A DNA stretch of 64,000 bases from Leptospira johnsonii (GTDB lineage: Bacteria; Spirochaetota; Leptospiria; Leptospirales; Leptospiraceae). The notes beneath the pieces were generated by a model. The model searched no databases. It had not been told where the DNA came from and saw only the letters and a list, made by a program, of their open reading frames with translations. Where the stretch lies: assembly GCF_003112675.1 (NCBI RefSeq), contig NZ_BFAY01000006.1, forward strand, positions 124,001 to 188,000. Direction: 5' to 3'. A program made the position numbers and the translations under genes. Positions 19,798 through 27,996 of this stretch are shown here, piece by piece. The first letter of the stretch is position 1. Each line of letters begins with the position of its first letter.

Positions 19798-21133
19798 TAA
19801 TCCCCTGGAGCGTTCCCGCTTTTTTTCCAAAACTGAAAAAGGGTTAATTTCCCTCGGAAGCATTTATGCTCTCTCCTTGGTGCTTTGCTTTCTTTCCTTC
19901 CACGAAATTTCTTCCAAAGAAGCTCCACCTAAGCCTAAATACACGGAAGAACAGATCCGCAAAAAGAAAGAAGTTCTCTACCAGATCCTAAAATACGGGA
20001 CCACAAAAGAAAGAGCTAGCGCTCTCAGAGAACTAGAAGATTTTCCAAAAGAAGAAGCAGGAGAATTGTACGATCAAGTCGGAGTGATCCTTTCCAAGGA
20101 TCCGGATTGGTCCATGAAGATCTATGCACTTCGAATTTCCAGCATTCTAAAACTTACCCAATTCGAAAATAAGATCATCGCATTATTAAAACACGACCAA
20201 CAAGATGTGCAGAAGGAAGCGGTCTATGTAGTCAAAAAACTAAAATTCGATTCAGGCATCCCGGTTATTACCGAACTACTCAAAAGCCAGGACTTCACCA
20301 AAAATTCGAATTTTTTGATCGCACTCATCGAAACCTTAGGAGAATTTCCTCAGGCAAACGAGGCATTCTCCGTATTAGAAGCAAGATTCCAGGAGAAGTT
20401 TAACGATCCGGAAGTAAGAGCCCAGATCGCACTCTATTTCGGAAAAGTAAAAAAATCTTCAATTGAGAATGTTCTGATCGCGGCAGTAAAAGATGAAAAG
20501 GAACCGATCACACTTAGAGCTTATTCAGTAAACGCACTCGGAAAGATCAAATCGGAAGCTGCTATCACTCCTCTCCGAGAACTTCTTGAAAAGATCCGGG
20601 CCTTAAAGTCCAAGAACGATATCCAAGATTACCAAGCGCTCAAGATCCATACGATCACCGCTCTTGTCTCCTTGGGAGATAAGGAAATTATAGAAGAATT
20701 ATATTCATTCGCAAGAGACGACGATGCAATGGTCCGACTTCGCGCAATCAAACACTTGGCGGAAACGGAAGATCCAGCAGTTATCGAAATTTTAGAATAC
20801 AAGGCACAAAGAGATCCTAGCGAAAAAGTAAAACGTGCCGCCCAAAACGCCTTAGACCAACTTCGTAAAAAACTAGATCCTAGTTTTGTTCCAGCAAACT
20901 CCGACTCTAAACCTACAAAGGACACCGGCACGCGAAAAGCGGGTGGACCCAGCTCCAGCTCTTCTTCCAGAAAATCCAGACCGAGTAGCGGAGGAGGAGA
21001 AGGTTCTAATCCAGTTCCGTTAAGCGGAGAAGGAAGCGGATCTTCTTCCGGCGGTGGATCTTCCAATCCAGGTGGCGGCTCAGGAGGTGGGAAACCATCC
21101 GGCGGAGAATCAGAGGACCTGGAAAACGATTAG
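19730..21133 (+). CDS. HEAT-repeat protein with Ser/Gly-rich C-terminus, probably envelope-associated
   Basis: 467 residues if read from ATG 19730. Residues 37-62 are hydrophobic ([20 protein letters not shown]) and look like a signal anchor, so the true start may be somewhat further in; no better start codon with a ribosome-binding site exists in the interval. From about 75 to 380 there are paired helices of HEAT/armadillo type ('[15 protein letters not shown]', '[18 protein letters not shown]'). The last 80 residues are Ser/Gly/Pro-rich low complexity. Such proteins act as scaffolds. It overlaps the response regulator and precedes two exported proteins, suggesting a common process. Confidence 0.7.
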   Translation: MSLTEKLRNSKKKTANCSRQANNNPLERSRFFSKTEKGLISLGSIYALSLVLCFLSFHEISSKEAPPKPKYTEEQIRKKKEVLYQILKYGTTKERASALRELEDFPKEEAGELYDQVGVILSKDPDWSMKIYALRISSILKLTQFENKIIALLKHDQQDVQKEAVYVVKKLKFDSGIPVITELLKSQDFTKNSNFLIALIETLGEFPQANEAFSVLEARFQEKFNDPEVRAQIALYFGKVKKSSIENVLIAAVKDEKEPITLRAYSVNALGKIKSEAAITPLRELLEKIRALKSKNDIQDYQALKIHTITALVSLGDKEIIEELYSFARDDDAMVRLRAIKHLAETEDPAVIEILEYKAQRDPSEKVKRAAQNALDQLRKKLDPSFVPANSDSKPTKDTGTRKAGGPSSSSSSRKSRPSSGGGEGSNPVPLSGEGSGSSSGGGSSNPGGGSGGGKPSGGESEDLEND

Positions 21134-21134
21134 T

Positions 21135-21626
21135 ATGAAACGATTTCTTCTCCTATCCGCGATTCTTTGTTTCATACTAGCATCGGATGGGAGAAGATTG
21201 GATGCAGAACCCGCTGGAAACACTTACCGAGGGACCATCACTCTACAAGAACCTAGAGCGCTGGATCTAAAAGAATCCTTAACGGATTCTTCTCCCAATT
21301 ATCCGGAAACGATCAAACTATATTACCAAGGTTTAAAGGAAAACTACGTAGTATTCTACGATTGGAACGGACATACTTTATATTATAAATATAGAGATAA
21401 TAAATTCGATAAAAGATTAAGAAAATATGTTTCTAGGCTGGCGTCCGGCGCACCTTACGAGGTCACAGGAGAATACCAAGGAGTATTCGTATTCGAGAAC
21501 AAAACCATCCGAAGATTCAAAAAAAAAGGAGAAGATACGCTCGCAGATAGAAAGGAAAAACAATCCATCCCTGTATTCCAGCTACTCAAATACAAAGAAT
21601 TGATCTTAGAGGAAATCATCTTTTGA
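21135..21626 (+). CDS. Exported protein of unknown function
   Basis: 163 residues from the ATG at 21135, one base after the stop of the HEAT-repeat gene; an upstream start at 21054 would only add out-of-character residues. The N-terminus MKRFLLLSAILCFILASDG is a signal peptide. The mature protein is a compact beta-rich domain with many Tyr and Lys residues and motifs such as 'YRGTITLQEPRALDLKESL' and 'GEYQGVFVFENKTI'. No known family recognised. Probably part of the 19306-22126 operon. Confidence 0.7.
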   Translation: MKRFLLLSAILCFILASDGRRLDAEPAGNTYRGTITLQEPRALDLKESLTDSSPNYPETIKLYYQGLKENYVVFYDWNGHTLYYKYRDNKFDKRLRKYVSRLASGAPYEVTGEYQGVFVFENKTIRRFKKKGEDTLADRKEKQSIPVFQLLKYKELILEEIIF

Positions 21627-22126
21627 TCCGATATCTCTTCTTCTTTCGAATTCTTCCGTTCTTCCTTCTCCTCGTCAGCTTATCTGTAGATCCAGTTCCT
21701 TTAGATCCTGACCAAAAAGTATACCAACCGGGAGAAACATTCGTCGAAGATTTTATCAAAATCGATTTCCCGGAAAAAGCTCTCGTCCGCACCGACTCCA
21801 GAAAACGTTGGAGAGCGGTTCCGCTCAAAGACAGACCCTGGCTTGCCATCTGGCGAAAACTGGACCGAGTCGGAGAAGAAACCCTCGGAACCAAGGTATT
21901 GGAAGCGGTGTTTCCGGAGACTACACCCGAAAAATTCAGTATCTACAGGACGGAGATCCTACGTTGGTCCAAAGAGGACAATTCGGGAGGAAACCCACTC
22001 CAGCTCTATTTCTTTCTGCTCCGAAAAGAAGACAAGGCCTACACATTCTACATCGCATTTTACAAAGAACGCCATGACCTGAAAGAATGGTTTTCAAATC
22101 CAAACCGTTACTTGAACCCACAGTAA
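21623..22126 (+). CDS. Exported or membrane-anchored protein of unknown function
   Basis: 167 residues beginning with a TTG that overlaps the previous stop (TTGA). Residues 3-21 (RYLFFFRILPFFLLLVSLS) are a signal peptide or anchor, followed by about 145 hydrophilic residues with many Lys, Arg, Trp and Phe ('RWRAVPLKDRPWLAIWRKLD'). No recognised domain. It is the last gene of the run that starts at the response regulator. Confidence 0.65.
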   Translation: MIRYLFFFRILPFFLLLVSLSVDPVPLDPDQKVYQPGETFVEDFIKIDFPEKALVRTDSRKRWRAVPLKDRPWLAIWRKLDRVGEETLGTKVLEAVFPETTPEKFSIYRTEILRWSKEDNSGGNPLQLYFFLLRKEDKAYTFYIAFYKERHDLKEWFSNPNRYLNPQ

Positions 22127-22170
22127 AATCGACTTGCTAGGAGGCGTGGTCCTCAAAAAATGGAGCCTCC

Positions 22171-22307
<137 letters not shown>

Positions 22308-22348
22308 TCTGGGCCCAAGAAATAATTCCCTACAATCAAAATTAAGTT

Positions 22349-22507
22349 CCAGAAGGACTTGAAGCTTTCGAGCGAAAGCGTTTATAGCGACCCATAGGGA
22401 GCGTAAATAAACGCGTGCCGAGTCCATGGATGGATGAAGGAGCGAGAAAGACGCCGTGGAGCCAAGTCGAGCAGGATGCGAGACTGCCTAACGGCAAGTC
22501 CTTCTGG
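22349..22507. mobile_element. Small hairpin-rich insert flanked by 13-base inverted repeats
   Basis: CCAGAAGGACTTG (22349-22361) and CAAGTCCTTCTGG (22495-22507) are perfect inverted repeats; both derive from the T-arm/acceptor of the tRNA. Between them lie GCTTTCG-AG-CGAAAGC (22364-22379) and GCGTTTAT/ATAAACGC (22378-22385 and 22407-22414). There is no gene. It could be a small non-autonomous element or a scar of recombination at the tRNA; I cannot tell which from one copy. Confidence 0.45.
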
Positions 22508-22575
22508 GCCCAAAGTTTTCTTCTCATTCGTTCATACAGCAGATTCAAAATCTGCGGGTTGCAGGTGCAAGTCCT
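22495..22575 (+). repeat. tRNA-derived direct repeat, copy B
   Basis: Second copy of the 81-base repeat, 268 bases after copy A. It ends in a truncated tRNA 3' half (22539-22575) whose acceptor is missing. Confidence 0.8.
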
Positions 22576-22890
22576 CTTCCTTATACTGCAGTAGATCCTA
22601 CCCTCCTACCCCATGATCCAAATTGGTTCTCAAAAACCAATCCACCCCAAAATATAAAAAGATACTTCCCGAATAATATAGGAGAAAGAAGACCCATTTC
22701 CATCTGGAGCCGTAACCTAAACCGAAGTAGATGAACAAAAACTCATTCAAAACAAGACATAAACTCTATAATGCGACAGAATAAGGTAAAGAAATCTTAA
22801 TATTATGTCTTTTGCATTAGTTTTTCCTAAAACTCAAGCTCTTAGAAACCAGTCTAAATTTTTCGGTTTTGCTTGCTCTCTTAATTGGGA
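22576..22890. other. Non-coding interval before the sensor kinase
   Basis: About 315 bases with no convincing open frame, RNA or repeat. It is A/T-rich and probably holds the promoter of the kinase gene, whose leader begins with the inverted repeat at 22891. Confidence 0.4.
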
Positions 22891-22948
22891 TAACGTAAAT
22901 TGTGTCATAATCTTGAAATTCGTCAAAACTTTGACACAGTTTACGTTA
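22891..22948 (+). promoter_or_regulatory. Long inverted repeat over the leader of the sensor kinase
   Basis: TAACGTAAATTGTGTCA (22891-22907) and TGACACAGTTTACGTTA (22932-22948) pair at 16 of 17 positions with a 24-base spacer. AGGAG follows at once (22948-22952) and the ATG is at 22962. As DNA it could be an operator for a dimeric regulator; as RNA it would fold right next to the ribosome-binding site. Confidence 0.55.
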
Positions 22949-22961
22949 GGAGAAATTCGGG

Positions 22962-24845
22962 ATGATTCAGACGGTTGAAAAAATTTTTAGAGAATACTTT
23001 CCCATCCCGGAAGAAAGAAAGAAAACCATTCTTCTTGTGGAGGATGAGGCAATCATTGCTCTCTCCGAAACTCAAAGATTAAAAAAGAATGGGTTCAGAG
23101 TTATCTCCGCTTCCTCGGCAGAAGAAGCAGTTCAAATAGCGACTAACGATTATACCATCGACTTAGTTCTTATGGACATAGATCTAGGAAGAGAAGAAGA
23201 CGGAACCGACGCCGCTGTCCGCATCCTGAAAACAAGGGACATCCCTATCGTATTTCTATCCAGTCATACAGAACCCGAGATCGTTGAAAAAACTGAAAAG
23301 ATCACTTCTTACGGTTACGTTGTTAAAAATTCCGGAGAAACTGTTCTAATCGCATCCATCAAGATGGCGTTCAAATTGTATGAGTCCCATCTTCGATTAA
23401 AAAGAAGTGAAGAATCCTTAAAAGAAAACCAAGAACTTCTAAAGGCAACTTTAAGATCCATAGGAGACGGAGTTATTTCCGCGGACGAGTTAGGCAATAT
23501 TACGGATATGAACTACGTTGCGGAGACCCTAACCGGTTGGACTAGATCGGAAGCGATCGGAGAGCCTATCGAAAGAGTTTTTAAAATTGTTAACGCAAAA
23601 ACCAAAAGAAGAATGAGAAACTCTGTGGATCCATTGGTGCCCAAGGAAAAAAACATGGGCCTGGACAACCAAGCATTACTCATTTCTAAAACAGGTTCGG
23701 AACATAGGATTGCTGAAAGTTCTGCGCCTATCCTCTCTGAAAAAGGATATACAATAGGTTCCGTTTTGGTCTTCCGGGATATTTCCAAAGAATACTCACT
23801 ATTGGAGAATATTAAAGAAAGTGAATCTAGATTTAAGATCGTAGCGAATGCAGCTCCAGTTATGATCTGGGTTTCCGGCTTGGATAAAAAATGCAATTGG
23901 TTCAACCAAACCTGGTTAGACTTTACCGGAAGAAGTATGGAGCAAGAACTTGGGGATGGCTGGGCAGAAGGCGTTCATCCAAACGACTTAGAAGAATGTT
24001 TTCAGATTTATTCCAGTCATTTCGACGAAAGACAACCTTTCAGTATGACCTATCGTTTGAAAAATCATAACGGGGACTGGAGATGGATCCAAGACAATGG
24101 ACTCCCTATTACTAATGAATCAGGCATTTTTACCGGTTTTATCGGATCCTGCGTAGATATCACCGAAGCAAAAGCGGCCTTGGAAACCTTAGCAAAGGAC
24201 CTTCACGAAAGAGATTATCTTTATAAAGAACTCCAACATCGGGTCAAAAATAGCATGAGTATGATCAGTTCTATAGTGGAGATAGAAGCATCCAGATCAT
24301 CTGATGCTAAGCTGGAAAATACTTTAGAGAACCTAGTAAATCGTATCCATTCCGTTGGAAATTTGTATGAGATGTTATATACTTCTGACAATTCTCATTC
24401 TGTTCGTCTGGATCGTTATATCCAAAAGATCACCGAAAACCTATTGAATGCTTTCCAAGAAAAAACGAACGGGATCTCTCTACAACTCGATCTAAAAGAT
24501 CTAGAAATAGATGTGAAAAGTGCAATTCCTCTCGGACTTATCTTAAATGAGCTAGTCACTAATATTTTCAAATATGCATTCCCCAAAAAGCAGGAAGGAA
24601 AAATTTCCATCCGACTTTTTAAAGAAGATTCTTGGGTAAACTTAGTCGTATCAGACAATGGAGTTCCTTTTCCAAAAGGATTCCGCACGGATTATTCTCC
24701 GGGCCTGGGTCTCCAACTTGTAAATATGTTAGTCGATCAGTTAAAGGGAAGCATTCAATGGAAATTAAATGGAGAGAAGGAAGTTTCGATCCGATTCTGT
24801 AACAAAGAAGAACATTCGGATGAATTTTCAGTCGTAAAATCTTAA
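22962..24845 (+). CDS. Receiver-PAS-PAS sensor histidine kinase (HisKA_2/HWE-like)
   Basis: 627 residues. A receiver covers 20-140 (VEDE near 26-29, phospho-acceptor Asp72 in LMDIDLG). Two PAS domains follow, about 150-275 ('RSIGDGVISADELGNITDMN') and 280-405, the second with a PAC end 'GSCVDITEAK'. The dimerisation box ELQHRVKNSMSMI near 423-435 is of the HisKA_2 type, with the His in 'QHRVKN', and the ATPase domain ends at about 615 with 'NELVTNIFKYAF' and 'SDNGVPFP'. No transmembrane segment, so it senses in the cytoplasm. A kinase with an N-terminal receiver is likely an intermediate in a phosphorelay. The ribosome-binding site AGGAG is unusually close to a long inverted repeat. Confidence 0.88.
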   Translation: MIQTVEKIFREYFPIPEERKKTILLVEDEAIIALSETQRLKKNGFRVISASSAEEAVQIATNDYTIDLVLMDIDLGREEDGTDAAVRILKTRDIPIVFLSSHTEPEIVEKTEKITSYGYVVKNSGETVLIASIKMAFKLYESHLRLKRSEESLKENQELLKATLRSIGDGVISADELGNITDMNYVAETLTGWTRSEAIGEPIERVFKIVNAKTKRRMRNSVDPLVPKEKNMGLDNQALLISKTGSEHRIAESSAPILSEKGYTIGSVLVFRDISKEYSLLENIKESESRFKIVANAAPVMIWVSGLDKKCNWFNQTWLDFTGRSMEQELGDGWAEGVHPNDLEECFQIYSSHFDERQPFSMTYRLKNHNGDWRWIQDNGLPITNESGIFTGFIGSCVDITEAKAALETLAKDLHERDYLYKELQHRVKNSMSMISSIVEIEASRSSDAKLENTLENLVNRIHSVGNLYEMLYTSDNSHSVRLDRYIQKITENLLNAFQEKTNGISLQLDLKDLEIDVKSAIPLGLILNELVTNIFKYAFPKKQEGKISIRLFKEDSWVNLVVSDNGVPFPKGFRTDYSPGLGLQLVNMLVDQLKGSIQWKLNGEKEVSIRFCNKEEHSDEFSVVKS

Positions 24846-24934
24846 AAATTTCTCCCTAATTTTTCCGAATTTCCTGCCAAAATTAGCCAGAATTCCAGAT
24901 TGCCAACCTGTAGGGCGAAATGGAAACTTAATCT

Positions 24935-26812
24935 ATGGACCAGACCCTAGCCCGAAAGGTCAACCCCAAGCCCCGCAGGAAAGGGAGCGCTTATGCGGTA
25001 GGAGCGGAAGATATCTATATCTTTCCACTTTCCGAAAGTACGAACTTATTTCTCCAAAAAGTTTGGACTGCATTCGTAAACAAGATGGTCTCCATGACCC
25101 TTCCGAATGGAAAACCAATATTCCAATATTCAATTTTCGAATCGATCCAAGATAAAAACCTAAAGATAGTAGCATCTGCCACTCATTTTAGAATGAAACA
25201 GGTGACCGATAGGATCGGTCTCCAAAGTATAGATGACTTTATCCGAACTACAATTCCGATCTCTATCCAAGATCCCGGAAATCTCTCTGCCAAATATTTG
25301 AGAGAAGCAATCCTCTCTGTGGAAAAAAAGGCAAGGCCGGAAGTTTATTTCCATAGTTTGGATGATGATAGGGTCCATCCCAACTTAAAGCAGCTTCTTA
25401 CCAAAACAATGAACTATGCCGCGGGCATTCCATTGTTTGTGAAAGGTTTTCCGATCGGTATGTTATGGGGGATCCGCAGGGATAATATGAGTCCCGAACA
25501 GGAAGAAGAAGTCAGACAACAATTGTACAGTCTTTACGACGTAGTCGACTTTGTGATCTCCAAAGAGATGGGTGTAAAAGGAGATCCTTATTATGCGCGT
25601 AAGAATATTGAAAAGTCGGATCTCCATTCCAGAGCAAAACATCTATTCTATACCAGAGGTTTCGGCCAAGACGAACCTGTTACTACCATTGTTTTCGATT
25701 CTCATACCTACCAAAGATCTTATAGACTGGATGCGAGTTTTCTCATTCCTTCCGGAGACGGGTACTCTGTTAGTTTAAAACGTTTCGAACCAAAGGATAA
25801 GAACGATACAGGTAAGAACCTTCTTCTTATTCCGGGTTTCTTTTGCAGAAGGTCCGTAATGGACAAGGTGGCCAGAGAGTTATCACTCCGCCATGGGTAT
25901 AGAGTTTTCTCCATGGATATGAGGGGAAGATCCAGAAGGACCCTGCCTCTTTTTGGGATCAGAGAAGGCTGGACAGTGGATGATTTCATCCAAGAGGACT
26001 TTCCTGCTGTTCTGCACTGGATCAAAGAGAATTTTCCGAACGAACAATTGGTAGTGGTCGGTCATAGTATGGGGGGAATGATCCCTCGTTTCTACTGTTC
26101 CGCATACGAAGAGATCGTAAAACGAAAACCAAACTCCCCTGTTCCGCTTACTCGTCCTGATGAATTGATCTCCGGAATTGTTTCCATCACCTCTCCGAAT
26201 TTCGTGAGACTTCAGGCTCAAATTCCGGGTCTGGACATTCTAAAAATGGGACTAAAACTGGTTCCTTCTAAAACGATCTCAGATTTTCTTTTCGATCTGA
26301 CTTCTTTTTCCCTACAAACAACTCTCCCCACGGTGGATCTGAATAAGTTTTTTAAATTTCTTCTTGGACTACATTCCTCTTTGAGAGCAGTCTCTTTCGA
26401 TCTGCATGCAAAAGTTGTAAACCTAAGAGACTTCGTGGGTTATAAACAGATTTCTCCTCCCGAATGGTATTTTCTGATCGAAGATATTTTTTGCGAAGAA
26501 TCCACAAAAGTAGTTCTCCAGTTCCTAAGATCTCAATTGAGTCAGGACAGATCCTTTCTTTCCTACGACGGAACTTTGGATTATACCGCGCTCCAAAAAA
26601 ATCTGCAGATCCCACTTTTTTCCGTTCTGGGTTCCGTGGACAAAGTAGTTCCGAGCGAGACAATCGAGAACGATCTTGCTGCACTTCCTCACAAAAAAAA
26701 TAAGATTCTTTCGTACGAACAGGGTCACTTAGGTATCGTTTTCCACATGCCGGTTGTTAAAGAAATGTGTTCCGAAATTGACTCCTGGATAAAAGGATTG
26801 GACTCGACTTGA
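24935..26812 (+). CDS. Alpha/beta hydrolase with GAF-like N-terminal region
   Basis: 625 residues. Residues 30-215 look like a GAF-type sensory module ('SIFESIQDKNLKIVASATHFRMK' is its start; ends 'LYSLYDVVDFVISKEMG'). From about 275 the alpha/beta hydrolase fold begins: 'LLLIPGFFCRRSVMD', the nucleophile elbow GHSMGGM with Ser near residue 377, Asp in 'LGSVDKVVPSE' and His in 'YEQGHLGIVFH', so the triad is complete. A lid of about 110 residues sits between strand 6 and 7. Such proteins include polyhydroxyalkanoate synthase-like and lipase-like enzymes; a lipid or polyester substrate is plausible. No signal peptide. Confidence 0.78.
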   Translation: MDQTLARKVNPKPRRKGSAYAVGAEDIYIFPLSESTNLFLQKVWTAFVNKMVSMTLPNGKPIFQYSIFESIQDKNLKIVASATHFRMKQVTDRIGLQSIDDFIRTTIPISIQDPGNLSAKYLREAILSVEKKARPEVYFHSLDDDRVHPNLKQLLTKTMNYAAGIPLFVKGFPIGMLWGIRRDNMSPEQEEEVRQQLYSLYDVVDFVISKEMGVKGDPYYARKNIEKSDLHSRAKHLFYTRGFGQDEPVTTIVFDSHTYQRSYRLDASFLIPSGDGYSVSLKRFEPKDKNDTGKNLLLIPGFFCRRSVMDKVARELSLRHGYRVFSMDMRGRSRRTLPLFGIREGWTVDDFIQEDFPAVLHWIKENFPNEQLVVVGHSMGGMIPRFYCSAYEEIVKRKPNSPVPLTRPDELISGIVSITSPNFVRLQAQIPGLDILKMGLKLVPSKTISDFLFDLTSFSLQTTLPTVDLNKFFKFLLGLHSSLRAVSFDLHAKVVNLRDFVGYKQISPPEWYFLIEDIFCEESTKVVLQFLRSQLSQDRSFLSYDGTLDYTALQKNLQIPLFSVLGSVDKVVPSETIENDLAALPHKKNKILSYEQGHLGIVFHMPVVKEMCSEIDSWIKGLDST

Positions 26813-26872
26813 TCCCCAGGTTTAGAACGCTTGACATTTCGGGAAACGAAAGATAGGTTCAAATACTAGGAA

Positions 26873-27448
26873 ATGGATCTTTTGGAAGCGACCATATATA
26901 ATATCTCTCTCACGAACGTGGGCTTTGCCGTATTTTTAAAGGCAAAGGACGATTCGGATCAGAGGGTTGTTCCGATTTTTATCGGCCCTTTAGAAACACA
27001 TTCCATTACTTCGGTTTTAGAAGGTACAAAACCTCCAAGACCGATGACCCATGATCTGATGACAATTTTACTCACTACTCTGGGAGTGCAGATCGTGAAG
27101 ATCGCAATCGAAGAGATCATAGACAATACTTTTTATGCAAAGATCACTCTACGTAAAGACGAGGAATTGATTGTGCTCGACGCTAGGCCGAGTGATTCGA
27201 TCGCACTCGCTCTTCGCGCTAATGCTCCGATTTATCTGGCAAAAAAAGTCATCGAAGAAGCAGGGATCGTGATGAAGGACGACGAGATCCCTGGAGAGAC
27301 CATCGGAAAAGAAAAAATTTCCCAATTGCCTAAGTCCCAGTTGGAGATCCTACAGGACTCTCTGGACAATGCCCTAAAAGCGGAAGATTACGAGACTGCC
27401 GCTAAGATCAGGGATCAGATCCGTAAACTTCTGGAAAATCCCTCCTAA
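26873..27448 (+). CDS. Bifunctional nuclease family protein with C-terminal UVR motif
   Basis: 191 residues. Residues 1-135 form the BFN (DUF151) fold: 'FAVFLKAKDDSDQRVVPIFIG', 'RPMTHDLM', and 'ELIVLDARPSDSIALALRANAPIY' are family signatures. Residues about 155-190 (SLDNALKAEDYETAAKIRDQ) are a UVR helix pair as in UvrB/UvrC/ClpC. Role in other bacteria: nucleases or protein partners for DNA stress. TTGACA occurs 38 bases before the start. A terminator follows. Confidence 0.85.
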   Translation: MDLLEATIYNISLTNVGFAVFLKAKDDSDQRVVPIFIGPLETHSITSVLEGTKPPRPMTHDLMTILLTTLGVQIVKIAIEEIIDNTFYAKITLRKDEELIVLDARPSDSIALALRANAPIYLAKKVIEEAGIVMKDDEIPGETIGKEKISQLPKSQLEILQDSLDNALKAEDYETAAKIRDQIRKLLENPS

Positions 27449-27457
27449 TTTCTTTTC

Positions 27458-27484
27458 AAATCCGTAAAAAATCGGATTTTTCTT
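27458..27484 (+). terminator. Rho-independent terminator after the bifunctional nuclease gene
   Basis: AAATCCG (27458-27464) pairs with CGGATTT (27473-27479), followed by a short T-run. Confidence 0.65.
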
Positions 27485-27545
27485 CCGAACATACTGGACC
27501 TAAGTCCTTTCCTTCTGTATCCTTGGTTCCCTTGGAGCAACAATC

Positions 27546-27899
27546 ATGGAAAAATCTTTAATGGACATCCTAAACGCCGGAATCGCTTTATTTCAATCCG
27601 GAGAAGATAAACTAAAACAGAGCCTTTCTGATCTCGACCATGCCTACCAGGATCTCAAGAGCAAGGGAGCTCAGAACCAATCGGAACAAGCAAACAGGCT
27701 CAGGGACCTGATCCAGAAAACTGTGGGCGACGCTCAGGATAAGTTACTGAATGCAAACGAAAGTTCTAAAGCTGTGATCAGTCAGCTCAAAGAGAATTTC
27801 GAAAAAATTTCGACACAAATTGACGAGGCTCTCCCGGAAGAATTTAAAGCTAAGGCTAAGTCTGCATTAGAAGAGCTAAAAAAACTCACTAAAAAGTAA
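27546..27899 (+). CDS. Phasin-related small helical protein
   Basis: 117 residues, almost entirely amphipathic helix rich in Lys, Glu, Gln and Asp ('MDILNAGIALFQSGEDKLKQS', 'LRDLIQKTVGDAQDKLL'). It has the size and pattern of phasin-related proteins that coat polyhydroxyalkanoate granules or bind hydrophobic surfaces. No signal peptide. Placed 98 bases after the bifunctional nuclease and before an MFS transporter. Function by pattern only. Confidence 0.6.
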   Translation: MEKSLMDILNAGIALFQSGEDKLKQSLSDLDHAYQDLKSKGAQNQSEQANRLRDLIQKTVGDAQDKLLNANESSKAVISQLKENFEKISTQIDEALPEEFKAKAKSALEELKKLTKK

Positions 27900-27969
27900 A
27901 ATTCGGAAAACTTGATAAAAGCTGTGGCTTAGAAAAATTCGGGACAAAGAAAGCGGGTCCCGGATACTA

Positions 27970-27989
27970 GGCCTGATCTTATTCAGGCC
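27970..27989 (+). promoter_or_regulatory. Hairpin on the leader of the MFS gene
   Basis: GGCCTGA, six-base loop, TCAGGCC: a perfect 7-pair stem ending seven bases before the start codon. It covers the position where the ribosome-binding site should be; the only SD-like bases (AGG) are inside its right arm. Confidence 0.45.
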
Positions 27990-27996
27990 ACTCGTA

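Noticed and set aside
20629..21066. Minus-strand frame opposite the HEAT-repeat tail
   Set aside because: The Pro/Leu/Glu-rich sequence is the antisense of the Ser/Gly-rich tail, a composition artefact.
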